A DNA stretch of 64,000 nt from positions 24,935 through 88,934 of the forward strand of contig NZ_FZQR01000021.1 of NCBI RefSeq assembly GCF_900199455.1, in the 5' to 3' direction. A program made the translations under genes and the position numbers. The DNA comes from Mesorhizobium carmichaelinearum (GTDB taxonomy: Bacteria > Pseudomonadota > Alphaproteobacteria > Rhizobiales > Rhizobiaceae). Below the pieces are notes generated by a model. It made no database searches and had not been told where the DNA came from. It was given only the letters and a program-made list of their open reading frames with translations. Below are positions 41,119-49,316 of the stretch, piece after piece (the stretch's first letter is position 1; every line of letters begins with the position of its first letter).

Positions 41119-42606
41119 ATGAGCGAAATCAGCCAAGCGGGGGAAGGGATCGGCACGGTGCCTGCCACCGTCCGCAGCGTGCCGCTGTCGCGCGGCCTGT
41201 CGACAAAACTGCTGCTGCTCACCATCGTTTTCGTGCTTTTGGCCGAAGTGCTCATCTTCCTGCCCTGGATCGCCAGCTACCGGCTGAGCTGGCTCAAGGA
41301 GCGGCTGAGCACGGCCGCCGCCGTGTCCATCGTGCTGGTGCAGGGCGAGTCGACCTCGCTGTCGCGCACGGCCCAGAATGATGTGCTGATGGCGATCGGC
41401 GCCAAGGCGATCGCGGTGCGCGATGGCGGCGTCTCCCGGCTTCTGGTGGTGGCGGACATGCCGCCGCAGGTCGACGAGCATATCGACCTCGCCAGCGTCG
41501 GCATGATCAAAGGCATGACCGGCGCGCTCGACACGCTGTTCTTCGGCGGCGACCGGATGCTGCGCGTCTTCGGACCGGTCGGCGACAGCGACAAGGAATT
41601 CGAGCTGATCATGCCGGATTACTCGCTGCGCAAGGCGATGCTCATCTATTCGCGCAACGTCGCCTTCGTCTCGCTGCTGATCTCGCTGTTCACCGCCATG
41701 CTGGTCTATGCCGCGATCGACCTGATCATGATCGGGCCGATCCGCACGATGACGCGCTCGATGCTGTCTTTCTCCGAAGCCCCCGACGACCCCGGACGCA
41801 TCATCCATCCCGCCGCCCGCTCCGATGAGATCGGCGTTGCCGAACGCGAACTGTCGCAGATGCAGGAGCGGCTGCAAAAGATGCTGTCCGAGCAGAAGCA
41901 CCTTGCCGATCTCGGCCTGGCGGTCTCGAAGATTAACCACGACATGCGCAACATCCTGGCCTCGGCACAGCTGATGTCGGACCGCCTGCGCCAGGTCAGG
42001 GATCCAACCGTGCAAGCCTTTGCGCCGAAGCTTTTGCGCGCGCTCGACCGGGCCGTCTCCTATTCGGAAGGCGTGCTTCACTATGGCCGCACGCAGGAGC
42101 CGCCGCCTTCGCGCCGCCGGGTGCGGCTACGCCAGCTGGTCGAGGACGTGCACGGCCTGCTCGACATCGAGGAGGGCATCGAGTTCATCAACGCCGTCGA
42201 GGCGGCTTTCGAGGTGGACGCCGATTCCGACCAGCTGTTCCGGGTGCTCACCAATCTGTGCCGCAACTCGGTGCAGGCCATGGCGGCCGACACCGAGAGC
42301 GCCGTGGTGCGGCGGCTTGCGGTATCAGCCGTGCGCCTGGGCAGCGTCAGCCGCATCGCCGTCACCGACACCGGCCCCGGCCTGCCGCCGAAAGCGCGCG
42401 AAAACCTGTTCGCGGCGTTCCGCGGCTCGGCGCGCAGCGGCGGCACCGGCCTTGGCCTGGCAATCGCGCATGAGCTGATCCGTGCGCATGGCGGCTCGGT
42501 GGAACTGGTCGAGTCGATTGGCGGGCGCACCACTTTCGCCGTCACCATCCCCGACCAGCCGGTGCGGCTCGACCAGGCCCGTGGCAGCCTGCGCCGCCCG
42601 GCGTGA
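41119..42606 (+). CDS. Orphan membrane sensor histidine kinase
   Basis: A 495-residue kinase. Helix 1 (LLLLTIVFVLLAEVLIFLPW, about 31–50), an extracytoplasmic domain of about 125 residues, helix 2 (VAFVSLLISLFTAMLVYAAI, 181–200), a HAMP linker, a dimerisation domain with the phospho-acceptor His274 in SKINHDMRNIL, and the ATPase domain: N box LCRNSVQAM, G1 DTGPGLP, G2 GGTGLGLAIAHEL. No response regulator is adjacent, so its partner must be elsewhere. It is followed by the tRNA-Arg gene. Confidence 0.93.
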   Translation: MSEISQAGEGIGTVPATVRSVPLSRGLSTKLLLLTIVFVLLAEVLIFLPWIASYRLSWLKERLSTAAAVSIVLVQGESTSLSRTAQNDVLMAIGAKAIAVRDGGVSRLLVVADMPPQVDEHIDLASVGMIKGMTGALDTLFFGGDRMLRVFGPVGDSDKEFELIMPDYSLRKAMLIYSRNVAFVSLLISLFTAMLVYAAIDLIMIGPIRTMTRSMLSFSEAPDDPGRIIHPAARSDEIGVAERELSQMQERLQKMLSEQKHLADLGLAVSKINHDMRNILASAQLMSDRLRQVRDPTVQAFAPKLLRALDRAVSYSEGVLHYGRTQEPPPSRRRVRLRQLVEDVHGLLDIEEGIEFINAVEAAFEVDADSDQLFRVLTNLCRNSVQAMAADTESAVVRRLAVSAVRLGSVSRIAVTDTGPGLPPKARENLFAAFRGSARSGGTGLGLAIAHELIRAHGGSVELVESIGGRTTFAVTIPDQPVRLDQARGSLRRPA

Positions 42607-42882
42607 CGGCCTCCGCGCTTTTTCCTGAGGGCCTCTTACCCTTCTGGCCTGCCGCTTTCGATGACCTCCGCCGGACTTTCCCCTGCTCGGCTTGAATCGG
42701 ACCGGCTCCCCGGCAGCTTCAAAGCCTTGGGATTGGGGCCGTCATCCCCGGATGACACACTCGCGACAAAACTTTTGCCGGATCGACTTGCTTTTCGCAA
42801 ATTCAGTCGTTAGGGAACTGCACACATTCGCGGCCGGTCCCTGGGATCGGATTGCGGGGCCGTTGAAAACATGGCCTGATGC

Positions 42883-42959
42883 GCGCCCGTAGCTCAGCTG
42901 GATAGAGCACCAGACTACGAATCTGGGGGTCAGGAGTTCGAATCTCTTCGGGCGCGCCA
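42883..42959 (+). tRNA. tRNA-Arg (anticodon ACG)
   Basis: A complete 77-base cloverleaf: acceptor GCGCCCG/CGGGCGC, D-arm GCTC/GAGC, anticodon stem CCAGA/TCTGG with loop CTACGAA (anticodon ACG, read as ICG), T-arm with TTCGAAT and encoded CCA at 42957–42959. Its 3' part is duplicated at 53,638, marking it as the attachment site of the downstream island. Confidence 0.97.
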
Positions 42960-42961
42960 TT
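42917..42961 (+). repeat. att-like direct repeat, left copy (in tRNA-Arg)
   Basis: From the anticodon through the 3' end of the tRNA gene (ACGAATCTGGGGGTCAG…CGGGCGCGCCATT). The right copy at 53,638–53,680 matches except for one substitution and loss of two bases. Tyrosine-recombinase elements commonly integrate at exactly this part of tRNA genes and restore the gene at one end. Confidence 0.88.
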
Positions 42962-43630
42962 ATTTCAAGGACTTAGGAGAACGCCGCTGACTAAGGAGAG
43001 GAATTAGTCTGCGATTTAGTCTGCGGAAGCAAAGCGTTCCTTGTCATCCGAGGCGTCACCACCAACGTTGAGGCGGTCGTATTCCGAATCGCCACTTACC
43101 GATTGGTTTCAGGGCCTGCCTGCTGCCCTCTGGTTGAATGACAACCTGCTCGACTGCCGGGCTTTGCCTGGTTGGCGACAAACGTGAATATCTGATCCGT
43201 TACAGTCGTTTTCGCCACGCATGACGAGCGACCGCTATGCGCAGCATGTAGGCCGTAGAGGTTAGCCGGTGACATTGCCCGAAAGCGGACGTCTCCCACG
43301 GCGAGGTTGAAATTCGACGTTGTACCAATCAACGAACCCGCCCGCGCGGAAAGGCGCTAGCTTTGTGGCTAGTAGATATGCGGCGACGTCGATGCCCTGC
43401 TAGTTCTGACCCCTTCTTAAGTACGCGGTCGTCGAAGCTGTTCCGGCGGCTCTTTCTGACAAGCTCGCAGACGCCCATTGCACCGACCCTCCACGTCAGC
43501 GTCGACATCCGATAAACGCCGTTGCCGACTCGGACGTGAACGAGATGAAATCAACCAATTCCTGCAACGGTGGCGGTTCGCTTGACTCTTTCCTGCAAAG
43601 TGCTCGGATACGAGGCGGGGGAGTTGTTCA
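42962..43630. other. Island left end, no convincing gene; short direct repeats
   Basis: About 670 bases without a gene I can support. Two copies of TTAGTCTGCG (43004–43013, 43016–43025) lie 43 bases inside the left att and could be arm-type integrase sites. A 78-codon minus-strand frame at 43,096–43,332 has no recognisable motif and no good ribosome site. An integrase would normally be found here. Confidence 0.5.
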
Positions 43631-44209
43631 ATGCCAAAGGTGATTTATCTGACCGGGGCTCCGGCCGCGGGGAAAAGCTCCACGACGCGTTTGCTTGCCG
43701 AAAAAATCCCCGACTTGCTAATTTGGGAATATGGGGCTCGGCTAACGGAATATCTAAACGACAGGTGTTCAACGGTTCAGAGTCAAGAAGACCTGCGATC
43801 GCAGTCGGCGGGTCTGGTGACGCCGTCGGACGTGGCGGAGGTAGACAAACTGCTCGCTACGTTTGTCGACAATCATCGTTCGGCACGGCCAATCATCATC
43901 GACAGCCACCCGGTGACGAAGGAAGCTTACGGCTACCGCATCACAGCTTTTTCCTTCGAACAGATTGCCCGGTTGAAGCCTGACGAAATCTGGGTCGTTT
44001 TTGCCAGTCCAGAGGAAACACGAAAACGCATCGCAAATGATCCGGGCGGTCGTCCTATGATCAGCGATCAAGAAGCGCGAATGCATACCGGGCTACAGGC
44101 CTCGGTTGCGACGACCTATGGCATCATTACAGGCTCGCCGGTATATCTATTCGATACTGGGCTTCCTCGCGAAACTCTTATCGAACGCATGCTGGGGAGG
44201 CTGTCATGA
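43631..44209 (+). CDS. P-loop nucleotide kinase-like protein (AAA/NMP-kinase fold)
   Basis: A 192-residue protein opening MPKVIYLTGAPAAGKSST: the Walker A loop GAPAAGKS begins at residue 9. Later PIIIDSHPVT resembles the strand and Asp of adenylate-kinase-type Walker B, and EIWVVFASPEETRKRIANDP resembles the LID region of nucleotide kinases. It should phosphorylate a small molecule or nucleic-acid group, but the acceptor is unknown. GGGGGAG precedes the ATG. It is the first of three genes joined by 4-base overlaps. Its base composition is clearly lower in GC than the chromosome. Confidence 0.8.
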   Translation: MPKVIYLTGAPAAGKSSTTRLLAEKIPDLLIWEYGARLTEYLNDRCSTVQSQEDLRSQSAGLVTPSDVAEVDKLLATFVDNHRSARPIIIDSHPVTKEAYGYRITAFSFEQIARLKPDEIWVVFASPEETRKRIANDPGGRPMISDQEARMHTGLQASVATTYGIITGSPVYLFDTGLPRETLIERMLGRLS

Positions 44210-45057
44210 CAGGGATCCCGAATGACCGGATCCGCGTCGATTTGCGCAGGGCGATCAACGCCGTTTCAGACGTGGTGCAAAATCGGCCACGCCCTCTGCG
44301 AGAGTTTGATCAGATCCACATGAAATCCGGCGACATGGTGCTTCAGAGCGAAATGGTGGCGGACTGGGCTGACGGCAAAAGGCTTGCCTTCATCGGCGAC
44401 GGCGATGCAATCAGCGTCTGTGTCGCCTATATGAAACGTCGAGGCGTGCTCAATTTCGGCCCATCAAAAATAACCGTTTTCGATTTTGATGAGAGGACCG
44501 TCCAAGCCGTCAAACGATTCGCGGATAAGGAGCGTATCGAGAACCTGGATGCCGAGCTCTACAACTGTTTCGACGCATTTCCATCGGTTACGAAATACGA
44601 TTGCTTTTACACGAACCCGCCCTGGGGCCAGTACAATGACGGTGAAAGCGTCAACCTCTTTGTAGAGCGAGGAATCGAAGCCGTCGGCTACGATGGGGAT
44701 GGAATGGTTGTCATTGCTGATGACGATGAACTCGCCTGGCCCAAACACGTCTTAGCTAGGGTGCAAGCGTTTTCCCGCGAGCGCGGGTTTTACGTCTCAA
44801 AGATGCAGCGGAAACTTCACACCTATCACTTGGACGATGCCCCCGATCTATGCTCGTGCAATCTTTATGTCAGTGCGCTTGCTGAAAACAAGGCGAACGT
44901 GGTTCCAAGCCAACCTGCAACGCCACTGCGTTTGGCGAATTTCTATGGTCGATCGAAAGAGCTTCGGGTGAAGTACGTGCGAGAGAAAAAAGTCCTAAAC
45001 TACGGCATGGCCCATGAAGATGAGTATTCACTTGAACTGCTGAAAGGCACACCATGA
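44206..45057 (+). CDS. BpsA/DUF43-like polyamine-synthase family protein
   Basis: A 283-residue protein with a Rossmann-type, aminopropyltransferase-like fold. Visible blocks are LAFIGDGDAISVCVAYMKRR, ITVFDFDERTVQAVKRF, FYTNPPWGQYNDGESVNLF and FVERGIEAVG. They match the GDDD, DxDxR and DPP regions of branched-chain polyamine synthase (BpsA), which moves aminopropyl groups from decarboxylated SAM. In this protein the DPP motif reads NPPW, as in N6-adenine or N-methyltransferases, so SAM-dependent methylation is an alternative. ATGA overlap with the kinase, and the next gene overlaps it likewise. Probably acts with both neighbours. Confidence 0.68.
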   Translation: MTGIPNDRIRVDLRRAINAVSDVVQNRPRPLREFDQIHMKSGDMVLQSEMVADWADGKRLAFIGDGDAISVCVAYMKRRGVLNFGPSKITVFDFDERTVQAVKRFADKERIENLDAELYNCFDAFPSVTKYDCFYTNPPWGQYNDGESVNLFVERGIEAVGYDGDGMVVIADDDELAWPKHVLARVQAFSRERGFYVSKMQRKLHTYHLDDAPDLCSCNLYVSALAENKANVVPSQPATPLRLANFYGRSKELRVKYVREKKVLNYGMAHEDEYSLELLKGTP

Positions 45058-45635
45058 CGGCAATCATCAAACCTGGCGCTGGCGTTTTGTTCATGAAAGT
45101 GGGAACGCATGCCAACGAGGACCTCGATTCCATCATCGCCAGAAAGACAAAGGAAATCGAGGACGCCGGATACGGGATGTGGGGATATGGGGGGAACACG
45201 TGCCACCCGCGTTCAATGGTTCAGCCATTTGCCGAGATCTTTGAGCAGCGCGGCCAGCCGATTCACCTTGTCATGGAGAAGATGACCTCTCGACATTTCG
45301 CCGAGCAGCTGAGAGCAGACGAATACTCCGCCGATAACCTGAACTGGACCGAAATCCCGCCGGACATCCGCGTTCTAGGATCGAGGTTCGCTCTCGTCAT
45401 CAAGAGTCTCGAGAAATGCGAAATGTCGTTACCGCTGAACCAGACCCGCGTCCCGGTCGGCAGGAGCATGGGTAGGATCGGCAGCCGGTATCTCCGCGGG
45501 CAGGCTGACAAGGCTTGCCTCGAGGTTCTCGATCATCCGGAAGTCGTCAATGATGGCGATCGGAAAGAGGTCGGGATCAGCCTAGTGGCTGAACTCATGC
45601 CGCCCTATGCGGTTTTTCTACGCAACAAGACCTGA
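45054..45635 (+). CDS. Unknown protein, third gene of kinase/polyamine-synthase-like operon
   Basis: A 193-residue soluble protein that I do not recognise. Conserved-looking patches are VLFMKVGTHANEDLDSIIAR, MWGYGGNTCHPRSMVQPF (Cys, His, Trp and Gly together suggest an active site) and VGRSMGRIGSRYLRGQADKA. No signal peptide or membrane segment. The start overlaps the previous stop by four bases, so the three genes are translated together. Its last 18 bases overlap the end of the convergent PIN-like gene. It may be the effector or specificity part of the system. Confidence 0.72.
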   Translation: MTAIIKPGAGVLFMKVGTHANEDLDSIIARKTKEIEDAGYGMWGYGGNTCHPRSMVQPFAEIFEQRGQPIHLVMEKMTSRHFAEQLRADEYSADNLNWTEIPPDIRVLGSRFALVIKSLEKCEMSLPLNQTRVPVGRSMGRIGSRYLRGQADKACLEVLDHPEVVNDGDRKEVGISLVAELMPPYAVFLRNKT

Positions 45636-46280
45636 GAGATCGTTGGCGCCGACTAGCACTTTGCTCGCGACTTTCCTTAGGTCTGCGATGTAGCTGCGAA
45701 GGCCTTCTTCGATCGAGGCGAGATCGATTACCGAGGATCGACAGGCGAAGCACGCGGTCAATGCTCGATCAGCGGCTGGTTCAGCGCAAATATGTTGTCG
45801 CAACACGATAGGCCCAAGTTGGGCCAGGATCGTCGCGATCAATTGCTCAAGACAGGCGATTGATCCACATGTGAGCTTATCGGCCGCCAGTTCCTCGATG
45901 GCCCGAACGGCTCGTTTGTCGCCTGTGATGAGGAGTTTCAGCCCGCGACTTATCAGAATTGCCAGAAGCTGGCTCTCGCCACCGTCGAGTTCCAGGTTGC
46001 TCGCTTGCGCTGCTGCCTCGAAAGATGCGGCAAGTTGAATTTCCGCCTCGTCAGGTTCGACAATCCCTAAGTCCTTAAGCACCCGTTCTAGCGCGGCAAG
46101 CGCGGTCTCCTGACTCTGCAGGGACCGGTCGCGTTTAATGCGCCCTAAGACCACATAGCGTGCCAAGGGTAGCATTGCCGGTGTACCGCCATTTTTCGCG
46201 AGCGTTGTGATCAGTGCGCCGTCGAGGCCGTAGCAGCAGACCTTTAGGACGACATCGTTGTCGACGAGCGGGTCAGCCAT
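45618..46280 (-). CDS. PIN-like domain protein, partner of ImmA/IrrE peptidase
   Basis: A 220-residue protein. The start MADPLVDNDVVLKVCCYGL and the later LDGGESQLLAILISRGLKLL with LITGDKRAVRAIEEL place acidic residues as in PIN-domain nucleases (VDND, GGE, TGDK). A His/Cys-containing C-terminal part follows (CFACRSSVIDLASIEEGL). The ATG at 46280 overlaps the upstream peptidase stop by eight bases, so the two are coupled. As PIN proteins act as RNases in toxin–antitoxin pairs, a toxin or effector role is inferred. Confidence 0.68.
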   Translation of the reverse strand: MADPLVDNDVVLKVCCYGLDGALITTLAKNGGTPAMLPLARYVVLGRIKRDRSLQSQETALAALERVLKDLGIVEPDEAEIQLAASFEAAAQASNLELDGGESQLLAILISRGLKLLITGDKRAVRAIEELAADKLTCGSIACLEQLIATILAQLGPIVLRQHICAEPAADRALTACFACRSSVIDLASIEEGLRSYIADLRKVASKVLVGANDLSGLVA

Positions 46281-47262
46281 CGTTGCCCATGACAGAGCCA
46301 AGATATTCTATCGATTCATCGCTGAGGTTTCCCCAATTCAGCTCGCCAGCGGCCATCGCGTTGATCTCCTGCCAGACGGGCTTGCGTTCCGAATAGACGT
46401 GTCGCAGTGCTGCGTTGGCGACAACCCAGTCGTCACGGACGTATCCCGTACATAGCGCCAGCGTGCCGGGCTCAATCCCTCGAGATGGTCCGGCCTCTAG
46501 GCAGGCCTCGGCTAAACCGCGGGCACTGAAGTTATCGATGTTCGTCGTGATGACGGGTTCGGCGGAACCCGTCAGGAGTTCAAGACCGTAACGGTCCGCT
46601 TCTTGCTCCTCTTGGTCTTCGCTGCCGAATGATGAATCGCCGATATCGACGAGGGTCTTGTTGTTGCCAATGTGGCCCAGTGCGGCGTGGCCGATCTCAT
46701 GTGCAAGCGTGAACGCAATTGGAGCGGGATAGAAGGCATCGCGACCAAGCAAAATAGCGTGACGGCCCTCCACTTCGACGACCATGGCGCGCATCGCCTT
46801 AATCCGGAGGGGGAAAACACGCAGGTGGATTACTGGAACACCCAATCCCCAGCACGCAGAGATCAGGCCGACGAGGTCGACAACGGATCGCCCAGATAGG
46901 ATTGCGTTCCGGAGCGTGATCGCACCGATCGCTTCCATCGATCGCACACGAGGCGTCGCCCTTAGCAGAAGCCGTCCGACAGCGTTGCCAAAAGAGGCCA
47001 GAGCGCCGCGTTGAACAGCGTCGCCAGCCGTAAGATTTTTGAAGCGAGTATCATCTTGCCAAACAAATTCCACCCGCGCGCCCAGCAAGGACTGAGGCTC
47101 AAGCCCGAGTCTGCGAGAAAGAGCAAACCTTAGCTCTGTGCGGGCCGAGGCGCTGGATGCCGCCTCATCGCTCCACCAGGACGGCCAAGCCGCCCTTATG
47201 GCTTGGTCGCTTAACCCAGCATCCTTGAGCTCTTTGATCAGGGCCTTGGAATCCGGATCCAC
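46273..47262 (-). CDS. ImmA/IrrE family metallo-endopeptidase
   Basis: A 329-residue protein with the zinc-peptidase motif FTLAHEIGHAALGH near residue 190 and a following EEQEADRYGLELL (third ligand Glu, Met-turn-like part) typical of ImmA/IrrE. The N-terminal ~130 residues are not the usual Xre helix-turn-helix and are unassigned. The start is set at a GTG at 47262 with GAGAGGA five bases upstream; ATG-initiated frames further up run deep into the previous gene. ImmA-type peptidases cleave repressors to switch on mobile elements or toxins. Coupled to the PIN-like gene downstream. Confidence 0.82.
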   Translation of the reverse strand: MDPDSKALIKELKDAGLSDQAIRAAWPSWWSDEAASSASARTELRFALSRRLGLEPQSLLGARVEFVWQDDTRFKNLTAGDAVQRGALASFGNAVGRLLLRATPRVRSMEAIGAITLRNAILSGRSVVDLVGLISACWGLGVPVIHLRVFPLRIKAMRAMVVEVEGRHAILLGRDAFYPAPIAFTLAHEIGHAALGHIGNNKTLVDIGDSSFGSEDQEEQEADRYGLELLTGSAEPVITTNIDNFSARGLAEACLEAGPSRGIEPGTLALCTGYVRDDWVVANAALRHVYSERKPVWQEINAMAAGELNWGNLSDESIEYLGSVMGNDG

Positions 47263-47302
47263 TCTATCCTCTCGAATGACGCCGGAGCGATGGGATGGTC
47301 GC

Positions 47303-48070
47303 TTAAAGCAAGCAGCCCTGTTGGGCGTTGGATGGCTCCGCCAATTCACTCTCGTGTCTGGCACGATCGACGAATTGTAACCACTCGTCCACCGAGCCAT
47401 TAGTGAGATCGTCGATGCGACTAAATTCTGGGGAACAATCTATAGGATCTGTAAGCCTGACCCAATAGGCAGCTACAAGCCACGCTTTCAGGTTTGCCTC
47501 ATATGCGCTCACGCCTTCCCCTTGTGAGGCTCGCTTGAGCAGCGCGGTGACTTGCGACGCGCCGACCGGAGCGCCAGTGCCCCCGGCGTTTCGGTAGGCA
47601 GCCGGATCGAACTGTTCTCCGTGCTGGATCAAAAGTGGTTTGTCCGACCAACACATCAACGCGAAATGTCGGGACTTCGGGCCGCTCGCACTTTCGGCGC
47701 GACTGGTGACGAGCACGTGGCGCGGCATCGGTCGAACGGTGCCATCGACATCGAAGTAGCGCCGCCAGGCGACGATTCTTCCCGGATTCACGTCGACCGC
47801 CTTTGGGCGACTTTTCATGATCGAGAATACGGCCGCAACCGGCTCGCCAAGCCTAGCCAAAGCTCCCGTGATCACGGCGGGGGCATTTCCAACCCCCCAG
47901 CAAAACATGCCTCGTCCGGCTCGCCGCTCCAGTTCCTTACGACGGACGATAGCATCGAGGGCCTGCCCAGCCTCTGCCTGCATGCGTGACCAACAGACGT
48001 AATCTTCGCCCATCCTGCTGACCGTCTTGCGAGGGGAAGGCATCTCCCAGCGCGCCTCAATTGAATCCAT
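47303..48070 (-). CDS. Unknown protein, first gene of ImmA–PIN operon
   Basis: A 255-residue soluble protein that I cannot assign. Notable parts are CWSRMQAEAGQALDAIVRRK, GRGMFCWGVGNAPAVITGAL and VLVTSRAESASGPKSRHFAL. No membrane segment or signal is seen. Start at ATG 48070 with GGGAAGAAG ahead; internal ATGs at 48043 and 48013 are alternatives. The ImmA-type gene starts 40 bases after its stop, so the three minus-strand genes are probably one transcript, divergent from the AbrB/MraZ-like gene. Confidence 0.68.
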   Translation of the reverse strand: MDSIEARWEMPSPRKTVSRMGEDYVCWSRMQAEAGQALDAIVRRKELERRAGRGMFCWGVGNAPAVITGALARLGEPVAAVFSIMKSRPKAVDVNPGRIVAWRRYFDVDGTVRPMPRHVLVTSRAESASGPKSRHFALMCWSDKPLLIQHGEQFDPAAYRNAGGTGAPVGASQVTALLKRASQGEGVSAYEANLKAWLVAAYWVRLTDPIDCSPEFSRIDDLTNGSVDEWLQFVDRARHESELAEPSNAQQGCLL

Positions 48071-48192
48071 CGACTTCTTCCCAATCAAGCCCGCGAAACT
48101 GTCAGCGCGACGCCACAATCGCAACTCAAAAACACAAATAACCGAAACCTGCTCGCCTAAACCCTGTTTACATCTGCAGGATAAGCTGTGCA

Positions 48193-48212
48193 AAACAAAT
48201 CTGCTCTTGTTT
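48193..48212. promoter_or_regulatory. Inverted repeat in divergent island promoter
   Basis: AAACAA–8 bases–TTGTTT lies 12 bases ahead of the AbrB/MraZ-like gene in the 154-base region shared with the ImmA–PIN operon. It is a candidate operator for that regulator; short and AT-rich, so weak evidence. Confidence 0.35.
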
Positions 48213-48224
48213 CCATATTGTCCC

Positions 48225-48767
48225 ATGAAAACCGGTCGACCTCCCAGCTGGAACCCTGTCGCCTCGCTTGGCCGCGCGGTCTGGACCGACGTTCTGCCCC
48301 TCGCGTCGAAAGGGCGGGTTGTGTTGCCCGTGTTTGTTCGTGCTCAATTCGACTGGCTCAGCGTCACAGGCTCGACATTACTGGCCGTAGTTGAGGCTGG
48401 TGCACGGGCCGAGATCCTGCCGTGGGTGCCGCACGGAGAAAGGGCGATCACCGACCTGCAAAGCATGATCGATATGGCGGAGGAGCGAGACAAGGATGAA
48501 TTGGCGTTGGCCGCCATGGACAGGTTCTTTCGTATGTCGATCGACGCGGCAGGACGCACTATTCTGCCTTCACCCCTGGCGTCATATCTCGATGCTGAGA
48601 CTGCAGGTTGCGTGCGCGTAGTTATGCGAAATTCGCGCTTATGGTTCTGGTCGGAGCGCACATGGCAAGCCGAACGGGCAAAGCGCGTTGCTCTATTGGC
48701 TATGCAAGCTTCGACGGTAATCCCTTCGTCTACCTCTGATAGCAATACCTCCATTCGGCAAGACTGA
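48225..48767 (+). CDS. Double AbrB/MraZ-like DNA-binding protein
   Basis: A 180-residue protein with two related swapped-hairpin-like segments: LPLASKGRVVLPVFVRAQFD near residue 25 and MSIDAAGRTILPSPLASYLD near residue 105. Each carries the GR-x-(V/I)-LP signature of AbrB/SpoVT and MraZ. A C-terminal VRVVMRNSRLWFWSERTWQA follows, as in MraZ-type repeats. It would bind DNA as a small ring or dimer. Divergent from the unknown–ImmA–PIN operon, it is probably its repressor or antitoxin. Start ATG 48225 is chosen because upstream in-frame codons lie in the promoter region. Confidence 0.72.
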   Translation: MKTGRPPSWNPVASLGRAVWTDVLPLASKGRVVLPVFVRAQFDWLSVTGSTLLAVVEAGARAEILPWVPHGERAITDLQSMIDMAEERDKDELALAAMDRFFRMSIDAAGRTILPSPLASYLDAETAGCVRVVMRNSRLWFWSERTWQAERAKRVALLAMQASTVIPSSTSDSNTSIRQD

Positions 48768-49143
48768 CACCGAACAGCGAACAAAACAAGAACATTTCGC
48801 AATTCGACGACGCTTCGAATCCGACGGTCCTCGCGAGTGGACATATGTTCTCGCTGGAGAGGGTCTCAGAAAGATACGGGTCCCCACTTCTGCCGGACCG
48901 GCGGAACTGGCGGGTAGCGACCGCAAAGTAGCACGCCCCCGCAAGGTCACTGGGAGCGGGCCGCCTTATGACCGAAATCACTCATTCTCCCGGCAAAGCG
49001 GTCAATCCGTTTGCGGGCCAAGAGGCGACCTTTCGAGATCGGCTTGGGAAGGACCGCTGATGGGCGCAACTACGCCCTCCACGAATGGCAATAGGACACT
49101 GTTCAAGATGTCAAATGCGATCCGTACCTCAAAACTCCGACCT

Positions 49144-49231
49144 GTACGGTCGCGGCGAATTGGCAGACGCAGCGAATTCAAAATCCGCCGTCCTTACGGA
49201 TATGTAGGTTCGAGTCCGACCGCCCGCACCA
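49144..49231 (+). pseudogene. Degenerate tRNA-Leu (CAA) remnant
   Basis: The D-arm part GGCGAATTGGCAGACGC, an anticodon loop TTCAAAA (CAA, Leu), a long variable arm, a T-loop GGTTCGAGTCC and terminal CGCCCGCACCA are recognisable. The 5' acceptor strand does not pair with the 3' strand, and the anticodon and T stems have mismatches. It looks like a decayed tRNA or an att remnant, not a working gene. Confidence 0.6.
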
Positions 49232-49262
49232 TTCAACTCCCTATAGTGTGGACGCTAATTGT

Positions 49263-49316
49263 GCGCTGCCCCTCCGAAGGCAGAGGTCACAGGTTCGAAT
49301 CCCGTCGGGTGCGCCA
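49263..49316 (+). pseudogene. 3' fragment of tRNA-Arg (CCG)
   Basis: The 3' two thirds of a tRNA: anticodon arm CTGCC…CTCCGAAGGCAG (anticodon CCG with one extra C), T-arm AGGTTCGAATCC and CGGGTGCGCCA. The acceptor 5' strand and D-arm are missing. A 3' tRNA fragment inside an island is what an old integration event leaves, so it may be an att scar of an earlier element. Confidence 0.6.

Noticed and set aside
43096..43332. 78-codon minus-strand frame near the left att
   Set aside because: No recognisable domain, no ribosome site; could not be shown to be an integrase scrap.
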